Of a DNA stretch of 64,000 nt, positions 45,938 to 56,717 are shown piece by piece. The stretch comes from an uncultured Collinsella sp. (GTDB lineage Bacteria; Actinomycetota; Coriobacteriia; Coriobacteriales; Coriobacteriaceae), in contig UQTV01000007.1 in the NCBI GenBank assembly GCA_900544095.1, positions 1-64,000 on the forward strand. Reading direction: 5' to 3'. A program made the translations under genes and the position numbers. Under the pieces are notes generated by a model, which had not been told where the DNA came from, ran no database searches, and saw only the letters and a program-made list of their open reading frames with translations. Each line of letters starts with the position of its first letter. Positions within the stretch are counted from its first letter, which is position 1.

Positions 45938-47290
45938 TTAGGAAAGGAGCCACTTCCATGCGGGCACAGCATGTACCACGCCGTGTTTGCATGGAATATC
46001 GGCCTGCTCATCCATGGTAACGATTACCGACTCGCCAAGATCAAACTGGGCCATCGCGGCATCGAGCGCGGCAATTTCGCGCTCGCGCGTTTTCTCGCTT
46101 GTCATATCCACACTTACCTGAATCAGGCCGTAAGCCTGCATGAGCAGTGCATCCCCAGCCACAAAGTCCACCTCATGGCTTTTATTCTTATCTTTAATCA
46201 GCAGGCGGCAAACCGAACCGGGCCGCACGGCGGGGGTCCTTCTTCTGAGCGCATTGAACACCGCGGTCTCGAGCCTCTGACCATGATCCAATGCCGATGC
46301 GGGGGAGAACGCTCCGAACATCGCAGGATCGACGGCGTAGACCTTAGACGCAGACCGCGTATTATTTGCAAGCGAACGCGTGAACTCCGGCACCGAAAAC
46401 AGCAGGTAGGCGTCCTCGTAATACTCAAGTAAGTCGCTGAGCGTATTTCGACTGACGGATATCTGTCTGCTCTTGAACTCGTTGTACACTTTGTTCACTG
46501 ACAGCTCTCGTCCCGAAGATGCCATGCACCGCGCCAGAAACAGCGAGGCCAAACGGGGGTTCTTGACGTCGTAACGTTCAACGACGTCCATGGCGACCGT
46601 TCGCGACGCATATTCCTGTAGCAGCTGAATCGCGTCTGCGGGCGTCTGCTCAAGTGTCGCGATGAATCCCCCTCGCTCGAGATATCCGACCAGATGGTGT
46701 CGGAGCAACGCTGCAGCGCTTGAGGAGAAGGGCGCGTTCGACTCAGGAACGCCCCCCGTCTTATATCGGACGTATTCCGAAAAACTCAACGGAAAAAGCT
46801 CTCGCACAAGAGAACGGCCCCTGAACTCGCTCTTAAGTTCTGAGGACAGCATCTTAGAAGAAGATCCCGTCACGTAAACGGTCGCCTTCTCCGTATCGAC
46901 CACGCGTCGCAGAAACGCACCCCATTCGGGTATTTCCTGGATCTCGTCAAAGAAAAGGTAGGCGCCCTCGCCTCGAGCAGCAGGATATAGTGCATAGAAT
47001 GTATCGAGCACGTCCGCTAGTAGCGATGGCTCATACGGACGCAAGCGCTCATCCTCAAAATTGAAATATAGCATCCGGTCAAGCTCGACGCCTTGGCCCT
47101 GAAGCCGCCGTATCTCCTGATACAGGCGATACGTCTTTCCACAACGACGGGCGCCCACAATCACATATACGATGTTGTCGCGCTTTGGCTCCTGCGGGTT
47201 GCCCAGATCAAGGTCGCGCTCAAAGACCTGCGGAATCCCCTGTTGCTCAAAGTCCTTTATTTTTTGAGCCACCAAGTCGTTGAATGCCAT
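45938..47290 (-). CDS. AAA-family ATPase with DUF4143, second copy
   Basis: A 450-residue member of the AAA_14/DUF4143 group, clearly different in sequence from the copy at 1419. It has Walker A GARRCGKTY (about 27-35), Walker B YLFFDEIQEIPEW, sensor VTGSSSKML and the C-terminal nuclease-like HEVDFVAGD...IQVSVDM. The ATG at 47288-47290 is preceded at 8 bases by a 25-bp perfect palindrome. It is convergent with the 44412 gene with only 44 bases between. Function unproven; often in accessory DNA. Confidence 0.85.
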   Translation of the reverse strand: MAFNDLVAQKIKDFEQQGIPQVFERDLDLGNPQEPKRDNIVYVIVGARRCGKTYRLYQEIRRLQGQGVELDRMLYFNFEDERLRPYEPSLLADVLDTFYALYPAARGEGAYLFFDEIQEIPEWGAFLRRVVDTEKATVYVTGSSSKMLSSELKSEFRGRSLVRELFPLSFSEYVRYKTGGVPESNAPFSSSAAALLRHHLVGYLERGGFIATLEQTPADAIQLLQEYASRTVAMDVVERYDVKNPRLASLFLARCMASSGRELSVNKVYNEFKSRQISVSRNTLSDLLEYYEDAYLLFSVPEFTRSLANNTRSASKVYAVDPAMFGAFSPASALDHGQRLETAVFNALRRRTPAVRPGSVCRLLIKDKNKSHEVDFVAGDALLMQAYGLIQVSVDMTSEKTREREIAALDAAMAQFDLGESVIVTMDEQADIPCKHGVVHAVPAWKWLLS

Positions 47291-47298
47291 AATTCTCC

Positions 47299-47358
47299 AA
47301 TCTTGCTCTCCTGCTAATCAAGATTATAACGATTCTTGATTAGCAGGAGAGCAAGATT
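47299..47358. promoter_or_regulatory. 25-bp perfect palindrome in front of the ATPase
   Basis: Arms 47299-47323 (starting AATCTTGCTCTCCTGC) and 47334-47358 are perfect complements around a 10-base AT-rich spacer. The outer end falls next to the start codon, and TATCTTGATTAATGG nearby (47364-47378) repeats part of an arm. It may be an autoregulatory operator, an RNA hairpin hiding the ribosome site, or both. Confidence 0.75.
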
Positions 47359-47497
47359 ATGCGTATCTTGATTAATGGATAAGCAAGTTTTCTATTAGTG
47401 GCCCCTCCCGGAGGATATCGAGCGGCCGAGGGGGCAGGCATGAACGCCTCTAGCCGAAAACAAAGTAGCTAAAAAAGCCCCGTCCCAAATGAGCTAC

Positions 47498-47692
47498 TTA
47501 ACGCCAGGGGTCGGCTTCGAAGAGGGGCTCGCGCTCGGGGCGACGATCGCTATAAGGATCGTAGCCGTCGTCATCCTCGTTCTCGGCACGGATATAGGGG
47601 TCGCGCGGCTTGGGCGCCGGTTTAGGCGCAGGCTTAGGTGCGGCGGGTGCGGCATCGGTCGCCGGCGTGTTCGTCTTGTTCTTGTCTGTCAT
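47498..47692 (-). CDS. Small Pro/Ala-rich hypothetical protein
   Basis: A 64-residue protein, MTDKNKTNTPATDAAPAAPK then repeated PKPAPKP and an acidic, Tyr-containing tail ending EPLFEADPWR. It has no membrane part and is probably disordered. AGGAG lies 8 bases before the ATG at 47690-47692. It is 130 bases downstream of clpB behind that gene's terminator, so it has its own promoter. Function unknown. Confidence 0.6.
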   Translation of the reverse strand: MTDKNKTNTPATDAAPAAPKPAPKPAPKPRDPYIRAENEDDDGYDPYSDRRPEREPLFEADPWR

Positions 47693-47748
47693 CTGCATAG
47701 CTCCTTGCCATGTACTCACGTTCAACACCATCGATTGTCGCACGAAAA

Positions 47749-47780
47749 AGGGCGGCGGACCCGATTGGATCCGCCGCCCT
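47749..47780 (-). terminator. Terminator of clpB
   Basis: AGGGCGGCGGA (47749-47759) with TCCGCCGCCCT (47770-47780), then CTTTTTCG in the minus direction. Confidence 0.9.
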
Positions 47781-47823
47781 TGGCGTTTTGCGATGAGGGG
47801 CGGTTTTAAAGCCGGCCCAAAAT

Positions 47824-50451
<2,628 letters not shown>

Positions 50452-50540
50452 GGAATCACCTCTCTTGGGGCGGCCGCCCTACGGGGCGGCTTCACGTTGT
50501 TCGAGAAGTATTGTTGCCAGCTTTACGCGATCTTATACAC

Positions 50541-50567
50541 AAATCTAAGTCTCTATATATAAGATTT
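50541..50567. promoter_or_regulatory. Heat-shock dyad upstream of clpB
   Basis: Arms AAATCTAA and TAAGATTT frame a 27-bp site. It matches the site at 59565-59591 upstream of dnaK at 22 of 27 positions: the first 11 and last 11 bases are identical and only the central five differ. A TATAAG -10-like box follows in the clpB direction. HspR, encoded at 55156, is the likely binder, although the sequence departs from the classical HAIR repeat (CTTGAGT...ACTCAAG). Confidence 0.75.
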
Positions 50568-50628
50568 TCTGAGTGAATTACGGATAGGGTACTGAGATGT
50601 CAGCCCGCCGCTGCCCAGGCGCGCTACC

Positions 50629-50685
50629 GTCTCGATCTGTAACATCTAGCAGCCATTTTTGATCCTAGATGTTACAGATCGAGAC
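50629..50685. repeat. 21-bp perfect palindrome
   Basis: GTCTCGATCTGTAACATCTAG (50629-50649, first 20 bases of the arm shown plus one) pairs perfectly with 50665-50685 around a 15-base loop. It lies between clpB and the 3' end of the gene at 50738, next to a CCACCACAAAG hairpin. Probably part of a terminator pair. Confidence 0.7.
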
Positions 50686-50694
50686 AGACCGAAA

Positions 50695-50729
50695 ACCACC
50701 ACAAAGAGGACAGGCACCTTTGTGGTGGT
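50695..50729. repeat. CCACCACAAAG hairpin, copy 1
   Basis: ACCACCACAAAG (50695-50706) with CTTTGTGGTGGT (50718-50729), loop AGGACAGGCAC. It lies 9 bases after the stop of the gene at 50738. Two more copies lie at 51499 and 52366. Confidence 0.8.
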
Positions 50730-50737
50730 CGCGGTCT

Positions 50738-51409
50738 CTACTCCTTCGCCGAACCCGTACTTCCCGATTCGACGGTCCAGGGCATCTCATCCTCGAACAG
50801 CCATGTACGGGCAGACCCACTATCGCGTGCAGTCTGCGGGTCAGGCAAGCAGGTCTGTTTATAGGCATCTTGGATACACTGACCCATAAAATCGTTGAGC
50901 TCGGTCTGGTCGCCCTCCATGACATAGGCGACATCGCCGTCCATGATGTAGATGCCCGGACCCTCATTGCCCTCGTAGCCCGGATCGTACGAGACATCAC
51001 ATAACTTTGCGCCGTTTGCAGTGTCCAGCTCGATGGACGAGTGGCATCCGCCAACCATGTCGTTCGCTTTTGCCCGATAGGACGCATATCCGTACCAACG
51101 CTTAAATGTTTTGCCCTTGAGTAGCTCGGACGCCCTATCGATCAGGCTTGTATCCGTGGTATAGCGCATGGCCCCAAGCTGAATACGCGGATAATTGCTA
51201 ATACCCAGCACAGCCGGCTGCTCATCAAAATCAACGGTAATGGTCTCGGGCTTGTCGTCGCCGGTCAGAAGTTCGACAGATTGAGTCACAGGCTTGACCA
51301 CCGGCTCCGTCACCGCAGCAGGTAGAAATGCCATACCGACAGCGCCCGCGCCAACCACAGCGATCGCAAGCGCCAAGACAATCAATCCAATACGGGCAGA
51401 ACGGCTCAC
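50738..51409 (-). CDS. Membrane-anchored hypothetical protein
   Basis: A protein of about 223 residues with one N-terminal membrane helix (RIGLIVLALAIAVVGAGAVG) and an outside domain with several Cys (MVGGCHSS, AKLCDVSY, MGQCIQDAYKQTCLPD) and many aromatic residues. I prefer the GTG at 51407-51409, with GGGGTG upstream; the frame stays open to about 51448. No family recognised. It lies among CCACCACAAAG hairpins, with another anchored protein divergent at 51644. Confidence 0.6.
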   Translation of the reverse strand: MSRSARIGLIVLALAIAVVGAGAVGMAFLPAAVTEPVVKPVTQSVELLTGDDKPETITVDFDEQPAVLGISNYPRIQLGAMRYTTDTSLIDRASELLKGKTFKRWYGYASYRAKANDMVGGCHSSIELDTANGAKLCDVSYDPGYEGNEGPGIYIMDGDVAYVMEGDQTELNDFMGQCIQDAYKQTCLPDPQTARDSGSARTWLFEDEMPWTVESGSTGSAKE

Positions 51410-51498
51410 GGCAAAACACCCCACAATGCAAACCTTCGCCACCTGCACTAATGATACCGCCAGCTAACACTATTACCAAAAGAAGCCGCGCGCTCCTC

Positions 51499-51533
51499 AC
51501 CACCACAAAGGGGACAGGCACCTTTGTGGTGGT
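51499..51533. repeat. CCACCACAAAG hairpin, copy 2
   Basis: ACCACCACAAAG (51499-51510) with CTTTGTGGTGGT (51522-51533), loop GGGACAGGCAC. It lies in the divergent gap between the genes at 50738 and 51644, where a terminator is not expected. Confidence 0.8.
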
Positions 51534-51643
51534 TTTCGACGCTAACGGTCGACCATCTCGCGCAATGAGATTAAACTTGAATTGCTCTCTGAACATATCC
51601 ATTTCTGCCTATCCTCAACAGATCTTTGTCTCGAGGAGCGCAT

Positions 51644-52312
51644 ATGAAGCCGCCTCATTCCACCGGTCGCAACGTCATCGCCATTCTCGCCATACCCATC
51701 GTGATGCTCTTCCTTATCGTCATCACGCCCTTTTCCCTTGGTATCACCTCGCCCTTCGATTTATGCGGAATGGTCGACGCCGGCTCGCGTGCCACCTCGC
51801 TCTCCTTTATCTGTCGCGGCGTGTTTTACGAAGATGGAATTCCCACCGGAAGTTGGCAGTCAAAGTTGCCACTGCTCGGTCAGATCGACGGATGCTCCCC
51901 CTATTTCTGCCTTGGACCTCAGACGCTAAACTATCTAATCGACGACCAGCCACTCGACTTCATCACCCTCGCCTACGACTACGCACCAAACACCGATGAG
52001 CGCCACATGAACCAAGTCCTCGACAAGATGCTTGGACAGTGCGGGCTCACCGAGGAGGCCGGTCGAACCATCTATAGCAACCAGAAATTAAAGCGAACAG
52101 AACTCCGCCGTGTCGGAAAAATCAAAGGGCGAAACGGGGCCGCCTACTGGGATGCCTGGGCAACACGCGACAAGGGCGAATTCGGACACAGCACCTATAT
52201 GGTCACTGTCTACACCAAAGACGGAATTAAGGACAATGTTGACGATTTCGCGTCATCCAAACTCGGCATCCCCAAAACAACCAAACCCGCCAGCCCAGAT
52301 GAAATTCTGTAG
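51644..52312 (+). CDS. Membrane-anchored hypothetical protein
   Basis: A 222-residue protein starting MKPPHSTGRNVIAILAIPIV with one strong N-terminal helix (VIAILAIPIVMLFLIVIT). The outside domain has Cys residues at FDLCGMVD, SFICRGVF, GCSPYFCLGP and LGQCGLTEE. No family recognised. GAGGAG lies just before the ATG at 51644; the frame opens at 51626 without a ribosome site. It resembles the 50738 protein in size and design, but I see no clear sequence match. Confidence 0.65.
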   Translation: MKPPHSTGRNVIAILAIPIVMLFLIVITPFSLGITSPFDLCGMVDAGSRATSLSFICRGVFYEDGIPTGSWQSKLPLLGQIDGCSPYFCLGPQTLNYLIDDQPLDFITLAYDYAPNTDERHMNQVLDKMLGQCGLTEEAGRTIYSNQKLKRTELRRVGKIKGRNGAAYWDAWATRDKGEFGHSTYMVTVYTKDGIKDNVDDFASSKLGIPKTTKPASPDEIL

Positions 52313-52365
52313 AGCCGCCCATTAACATGCCGCTCAACGATCACAACAACATCGAGCTCGTCCCC

Positions 52366-52400
52366 ACCACCACAAAGGTGCCTGCCCCCTTTGTGGTGGT
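52366..52400. repeat. CCACCACAAAG hairpin, copy 3
   Basis: ACCACCACAAAG (52366-52377) with CTTTGTGGTGGT (52389-52400). The loop reads GTGCCTGCCCC, the reverse complement of the loops in copies 1 and 2, so this copy is inverted. It lies 54 bases after the stop of the 51644 gene. Confidence 0.8.
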
Positions 52401-52495
52401 TTTCAACAAAAAGAAGCCGCCCCGATAACAGAGGCGGCATCAAGCAAGTCTATTTATTAGCGTCCCTCAAGACCCAACGAGAACGCAGAAATGTA

Positions 52496-52569
52496 GCCCG
52501 GGGCTTACCCTTTCCCGAACGCGGCCCTCGCGAAGCGCGTGAGCGGGCGGGAAAGGGTAAGCCCCGGGC
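52496..52569. terminator. 22-bp palindrome at the 3' end of the hydratase gene
   Basis: GCCCGGGGCTTACCCTTTCC (first 20 bases of 52496-52517) pairs perfectly with 52548-52569 around a 30-base loop. It ends 15 bases after the hydratase stop. The arm shares GGGCTTACC with the palindrome next to nifJ. Confidence 0.7.
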
Positions 52570-52584
52570 GGACAATTAAGTGCG

Positions 52585-54885
52585 CTACTCGGCAGCGGCC
52601 TTGAACTTGTTGTAGTTGATCAGGCAGCCGGCCTTGACGATGGCACGCTCCTCTGCCGTCATATCGGCAATGTAGAGCTCAATCTGCTCGACCGCACCAT
52701 CGGCGCGCACCACGTAGGCGGCGATGTCCTTCAGGTCGCCATCGAGCGCGGCACGGATACCCGGCACAAAGACGTAATCGCCCACCTCAAAGTTGGGCTC
52801 GGCCTCCATCTGGAAGGGCACCATGCCCCAGTTCATCACGTTGGAGCGATAGCGCTTGGTGGCGTACTCGTGGACGATGTTGGCCAGGCCGCCAATTACG
52901 CGCTGGCAGCTCGCGGCCTGCTCGCGGGCGCTGCCGTCGCCAGGCTTCTTGGCGTAAATCATGGAACCGAACTCGGTCGCCTTGGCATCGGCCGCGACAC
53001 CCGCGCCGGCCAGCGCCTCAAACACACCGGCAAGCTCGGCATCGAACGCCGCCAGGTCGCCCGCGGACTCGCCGGCAACGCGACGCTTCTCCACAGCGTC
53101 GACCTCCTTGGAGCGACCCACGTAGGCCGGGTCGCGGCGGCTCAGCGTAAACTCAGCCAGGCCCAGCGGGTTGGAGCGGAAGGAGCTCGTCTCGCCCGAG
53201 GGAATGAGCTCGTCGGTCGTGGTGACCGGGTCCATGATCTTGGAGCAAACCTTGAGCAGGATGTCGTCGCCGAGCGGCTCCATCGCGGGCCACGGCTTGA
53301 TGTTGGGGCCTTCGACCAGCTCGTCGGCAGGCTCCGCCTTGCCAAAGCCCCAGTACACGCGCTTCTTGTACGGCGCGTCGTCAAAGGTGTACTCGCAGGC
53401 CTCGTCCCAAGTGTCCTCGGGCAGGTCGGTCGCCGGCGTCAGGACGCCGCCGTTGGCAGCCGTTGCCGCAATGGAGCGGGCGTCCATCAGGGCCACGGCG
53501 CTCAGCTGGCCATTACCCGGCTTGGAACCCTCGCGGTTGGGGAAGTTGCGCGTGGTGTGACGGATCGAAAGGCCGTTGTTGGCGGGCGTGTCGCCGGCGC
53601 CGAAGCACGGGCCGCAGAATGCCGTGCGCACGATTGCGCCGGCCTCCATGAGGTCGTAGATGTAGCCGCGGCGTGTAAGTTCGAGCGCCACGGGCTGGCT
53701 CGTGGGATAGACCGACAGCGAGAACTCGCCGCAGCCGGTATTGGCGCCCTTGAGCACGCGGGCAGCCTGGACCACGGAGTCATAGTTGCCGCCCGAGCAG
53801 CCGGCGATAACGCCCTGCTGCACGTGCAGCTTGCCGTCGACGATCTTGTCGAGCAGGCTAAAGTGCGTCTTGCCCTCGCCGATCTTGGCGGCCTCGAGCT
53901 CCACCTCGTGCAGGATGTCCTCGAGGTTCTCGTTGAGCTCGTCGATCTCAAAGCCGTTGGAAGGATGGAACGGCAGTGCGATCATGGGCTTGATGCTCGA
54001 CAGGTCGACCTCGACGCAACCGTCGTAGTAGGCGACATCGGCGGGCTTGAGCTCGCGATAGTCGTCGCCGCGGCCGTGCATGGTCAAAAACGCGTGCGTG
54101 TCCTCGTCGGTGGCCCAGATGCTCGACAGGCAGGTGGTCTCGGTGGTCATGACGTCAACGCCGTTGCGGTAGTCGGTCGTCATGCTCGCGATGCCCGGGC
54201 CCACAAACTCCATGACATTGTTCTTGACGTAGCCCTTGGCAAAGACGGCGCGAATGATGGCGAGCGCCACGTCGTGCGGGCCGACGCCGGGGCGCGGGGC
54301 GCCCGTGAGGTAGATGGCCACGACGCCGGGATAGGCGACATCGTAGGTGTCGCGCAGCAGCTGCTTTGCCAACTCGCCGCCGCCCTCGCCCACGGCTATG
54401 GTACCCAGGGCACCATAGCGGGTGTGCGAGTCGGAACCCAGGATCATCTTGCCGCAACCGGCGAAGTTCTCGCGCATAAAGGAGTGGATGACGGCGATGT
54501 GCGGCGGAACGAAGATGCCGCCGTACTTCTTGGCTGCGGAAAGGCCAAAGACGTGGTCGTCCTCATTGATGGTGCCGCCCACGGCGCACAGCGAGTTATG
54601 GCAGTTGGTGAGCACGTAAGGCAGCGGGAACTGCTCCATGCCCGAAGCGCGCGCCGTCTGGATGATGCCGACAAAGGTGATGTCGTGGCTCGCCATGGCA
54701 TCGAAGCGAATCTTGAGTGCCTCGGGGTCGCCCGACGTATTGTGTGCCTGGAGGATCGAATACGCGATGGTGCCGCGCTTGGCATCCTCGGGTGTCTGCG
54801 TAATACCGCGCTCGGCAGCCTCGGCCGCAGGCACAACCTCGCTGCCGCCGCGCAGGTAGATGCCGTCCTCGTACAGCTTGACCAT
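52585..54885 (-). CDS. Aconitase-family hydratase (YbhJ-like)
   Basis: A 766-residue member of the aconitase superfamily, closest in style to E. coli YbhJ, whose substrate is not established. Core motifs are GSDSHTRYGALGTIAVGEGGGELA, MTTETTCLSSIWATDE, IAGCSGGNYD, and the cluster-binding AFCGPCFGAGDTP, then RNFPNREGSKPG; Cys ligands of a 4Fe-4S cluster are present. The small swivel domain lies at the C-terminus. The frame opens earlier (54987), but GGGAG lies right before the ATG at 54883-54885, which I choose. It stands alone. A true citrate-cycle role is uncertain in a fermentative organism. Confidence 0.88.
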   Translation of the reverse strand: MVKLYEDGIYLRGGSEVVPAAEAAERGITQTPEDAKRGTIAYSILQAHNTSGDPEALKIRFDAMASHDITFVGIIQTARASGMEQFPLPYVLTNCHNSLCAVGGTINEDDHVFGLSAAKKYGGIFVPPHIAVIHSFMRENFAGCGKMILGSDSHTRYGALGTIAVGEGGGELAKQLLRDTYDVAYPGVVAIYLTGAPRPGVGPHDVALAIIRAVFAKGYVKNNVMEFVGPGIASMTTDYRNGVDVMTTETTCLSSIWATDEDTHAFLTMHGRGDDYRELKPADVAYYDGCVEVDLSSIKPMIALPFHPSNGFEIDELNENLEDILHEVELEAAKIGEGKTHFSLLDKIVDGKLHVQQGVIAGCSGGNYDSVVQAARVLKGANTGCGEFSLSVYPTSQPVALELTRRGYIYDLMEAGAIVRTAFCGPCFGAGDTPANNGLSIRHTTRNFPNREGSKPGNGQLSAVALMDARSIAATAANGGVLTPATDLPEDTWDEACEYTFDDAPYKKRVYWGFGKAEPADELVEGPNIKPWPAMEPLGDDILLKVCSKIMDPVTTTDELIPSGETSSFRSNPLGLAEFTLSRRDPAYVGRSKEVDAVEKRRVAGESAGDLAAFDAELAGVFEALAGAGVAADAKATEFGSMIYAKKPGDGSAREQAASCQRVIGGLANIVHEYATKRYRSNVMNWGMVPFQMEAEPNFEVGDYVFVPGIRAALDGDLKDIAAYVVRADGAVEQIELYIADMTAEERAIVKAGCLINYNKFKAAAE

Positions 54886-55051
54886 ACTGTCTCCCACTCT
54901 GCCCAAAAGATTTGGGCGCATAGCATACATTCGTTCAATATCGTGCCATAGAACGGTTGCGAGTGGGTTACGAATCTCTGCGTTCACTTTATCTCAGTAA
55001 AGCAGAGGACGAGTTAGGTCCTGGGGAGGCAGACTTAGACGCTCAAATGAC

Positions 55052-55115
55052 GAGAGTGGATAATCTCCCACTTTGAGCCTGCAAACAGGCAAAAAACGGG
55101 AGATTATCCACTCTC
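55052..55115. terminator. Nested palindrome at the 3' end of hspR
   Basis: GAGAGTGGATAATCTCCC (55052-55069) pairs perfectly with 55098-55115. Outside it, GGGGAGGCAGACTTAGACG (from 55023) imperfectly matches the complement of TCATTTAAGTCTGTCCCC (about 55129-55146), giving a second shell. It ends 10 bases before the hspR stop side. Confidence 0.65.
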
Positions 55116-55155
55116 ATTCTGCAGGTACTCATTTAAGTCTGTCCCCAATGAGTGC

Positions 55156-55572
55156 CTACAGGTCGCCGCCCGTGCCCAGCAGTTTGCGCATGACTTGCTC
55201 GGGGTTGACCGAGCCGTCGCGCGGGGCCAGGGCGGTGATCTTCTTCTGCATCTTATACTCGTGCAGCTCGTCCTCGAGCTGGCGCACGCGGGCGCGGAGC
55301 TTTTCGTTCTCGCGCTCGCGCTCCTCGGCACGCTCCTTCATATCGAGGATGCGCACCACGCCGGCAAGGTTGATGCCCTCGTCAGTCAGCTGGTTGATGA
55401 GCTCCAGGCGCTCGATATCGGCACGCGAATACAGACGCGTGTTGCCGCCCGAGCGCTGGGGGTTCACCAAGCCCTTGGACTCGTAGACGCGCAGAGTCTG
55501 CGGGTGCATGCCGGTCAGCTCGGCCGCCACGCTGATCATGTACAGCGGTTTGTTCCTATTGTCCTCGGCCAT
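55156..55572 (-). CDS. hspR: Heat-shock repressor HspR (MerR family)
   Basis: A 138-residue MerR-type repressor that in actinobacteria binds upstream of dnaK and clpB. The HTH begins YMISVAAELTGMHPQTLRVY, then ESKGLVNPQRSGGNTRLYS, typical of HspR. A long coiled coil of Arg and Glu follows (about 75-110). It is the last gene after dnaJ, 72 bases downstream. Autoregulation through the dnaK promoter dyad is expected. Confidence 0.93.
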   Translation of the reverse strand: MAEDNRNKPLYMISVAAELTGMHPQTLRVYESKGLVNPQRSGGNTRLYSRADIERLELINQLTDEGINLAGVVRILDMKERAEERERENEKLRARVRQLEDELHEYKMQKKITALAPRDGSVNPEQVMRKLLGTGGDL

Positions 55573-55644
55573 GCTACCTGACCCCTTTCCGTCTCGTTAT
55601 CGTCCATCATAAGCCCGCGGGCGTGGGCGTGCGCCGCGACCGCC

Positions 55645-56610
55645 CTAGTACGTCGCCTTGTAACGATTGACCTTCTCGCGATAGTCGCGCGTGTCGGCCT
55701 CGCGCAGCTTGGTCATGGCATCGCGTTCATCGTCGGACAGGTTCGTGGGAACCTGCACCTTGATCTCGACGAGCAGCGCGCCCGTGCGGCCACGGTGCTT
55801 AACATCGGGCGCGCCCATCTCCTTAAAGCGGAACTTCTTGCCCGTCTGGGTGCCCGCCGGCACCTTCAGACGAACCGTCGCGCCGCCGGGTGTGGGCACA
55901 TCCACCGTGCAGCCGAGCGCCGCCTCGTAAACCGAGATCGGTACCTCCATGGTCACATCGGCACCCTTGCGCTTAAACAGCGGGTGCTCCTCCACATGCG
56001 TGGTCACGACCAGGTCGCCGCGCTCGCCACCCGCAACGCCATACTCGCCGCGACGCTTGTAGCGTAGTTTGCCGCCGTCGACCGCACCTGCGGGAACCGA
56101 GACCGTAATGGTTTGCTGCTCGCCCGTCGAGGGAATGCGATAGGTGACCTTGTGCGTCACGCCGCGAAACGCGTCCTCGGCCGTCACGTCGACAGTCAGC
56201 GACAGGTCGCCGCCCTTGCGAGCACGGCTGCGACCCGCACCGGCACCGGCATTACCCGCAGCCCCGGCAAAGCCCGAGCCCCAATCGCTGCCCCAAGCGC
56301 CGTTGCCGCTAAAGATGCTGTCGAAGATATCGCCCCAGCCGCTGGCGCCCGCGCCGGCACCGTAGCCGCCGCCATACGCGCCGCCCGCGCCCGGCATGCC
56401 GCCGAACATGAGCATCTGGTCGTACTCTTTGCGCTTCTTCTCGTCCGAAAGCGTCTCGTAAGCCTCGCTAATCTCCTTGAACTTGGCCTCGTCGCCGCCG
56501 GCATCGGGGTGGTATTTTTGCGCGAGCTTGCGAAACGCGCTCTTGATCTCTTTGTCGGAGGCGCTCTTGGATACGCCCAGGATGTCATAGAAGGTTTTGC
56601 CTGCAGCCAT
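55645..56610 (-). CDS. dnaJ: DnaJ-family co-chaperone without zinc finger
   Basis: A 321-residue J-protein. The J domain has YDILGVSKSASDKEIKSAFRKLAQKYHPDAGG with HPD intact (seen in pieces), then a Gly/Ala-rich linker with Tyr and Trp, then the two C-terminal substrate domains (SLTVDVTAEDAFRGVTHKV, VPAGAVDGGKLRYKRRGEYG, VPTPGGATVRLKVPAGTQTG). The CxxCxGxG zinc repeats of class I DnaJ are absent, so it is a class II (CbpA-like) form. It is in the dnaK operon, so it is probably the main partner of this DnaK. Confidence 0.92.
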   Translation of the reverse strand: MAAGKTFYDILGVSKSASDKEIKSAFRKLAQKYHPDAGGDEAKFKEISEAYETLSDEKKRKEYDQMLMFGGMPGAGGAYGGGYGAGAGASGWGDIFDSIFSGNGAWGSDWGSGFAGAAGNAGAGAGRSRARKGGDLSLTVDVTAEDAFRGVTHKVTYRIPSTGEQQTITVSVPAGAVDGGKLRYKRRGEYGVAGGERGDLVVTTHVEEHPLFKRKGADVTMEVPISVYEAALGCTVDVPTPGGATVRLKVPAGTQTGKKFRFKEMGAPDVKHRGRTGALLVEIKVQVPTNLSDDERDAMTKLREADTRDYREKVNRYKATY

Positions 56611-56681
56611 CGTAGCTCCTCTCCTGTTTCATCCACCGCTCAACGGGCGGCGGCTCATACTGTCATATGGCACTAGGCCAG

Positions 56682-56714
56682 AAAGGGCCCCGGGTGTTGC
56701 CCCGGAGCCCTTCT
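56682..56714 (-). terminator. Hairpin between grpE and dnaJ
   Basis: AAAGGGCCCCGGG and CCCCGGAGCCCTT form a GC-rich stem in the 107-base gap. The run after it has few T residues. It may act as an attenuator or RNA-processing site that lowers dnaJ and hspR output. Confidence 0.5.
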
Positions 56715-56717
56715 CAA

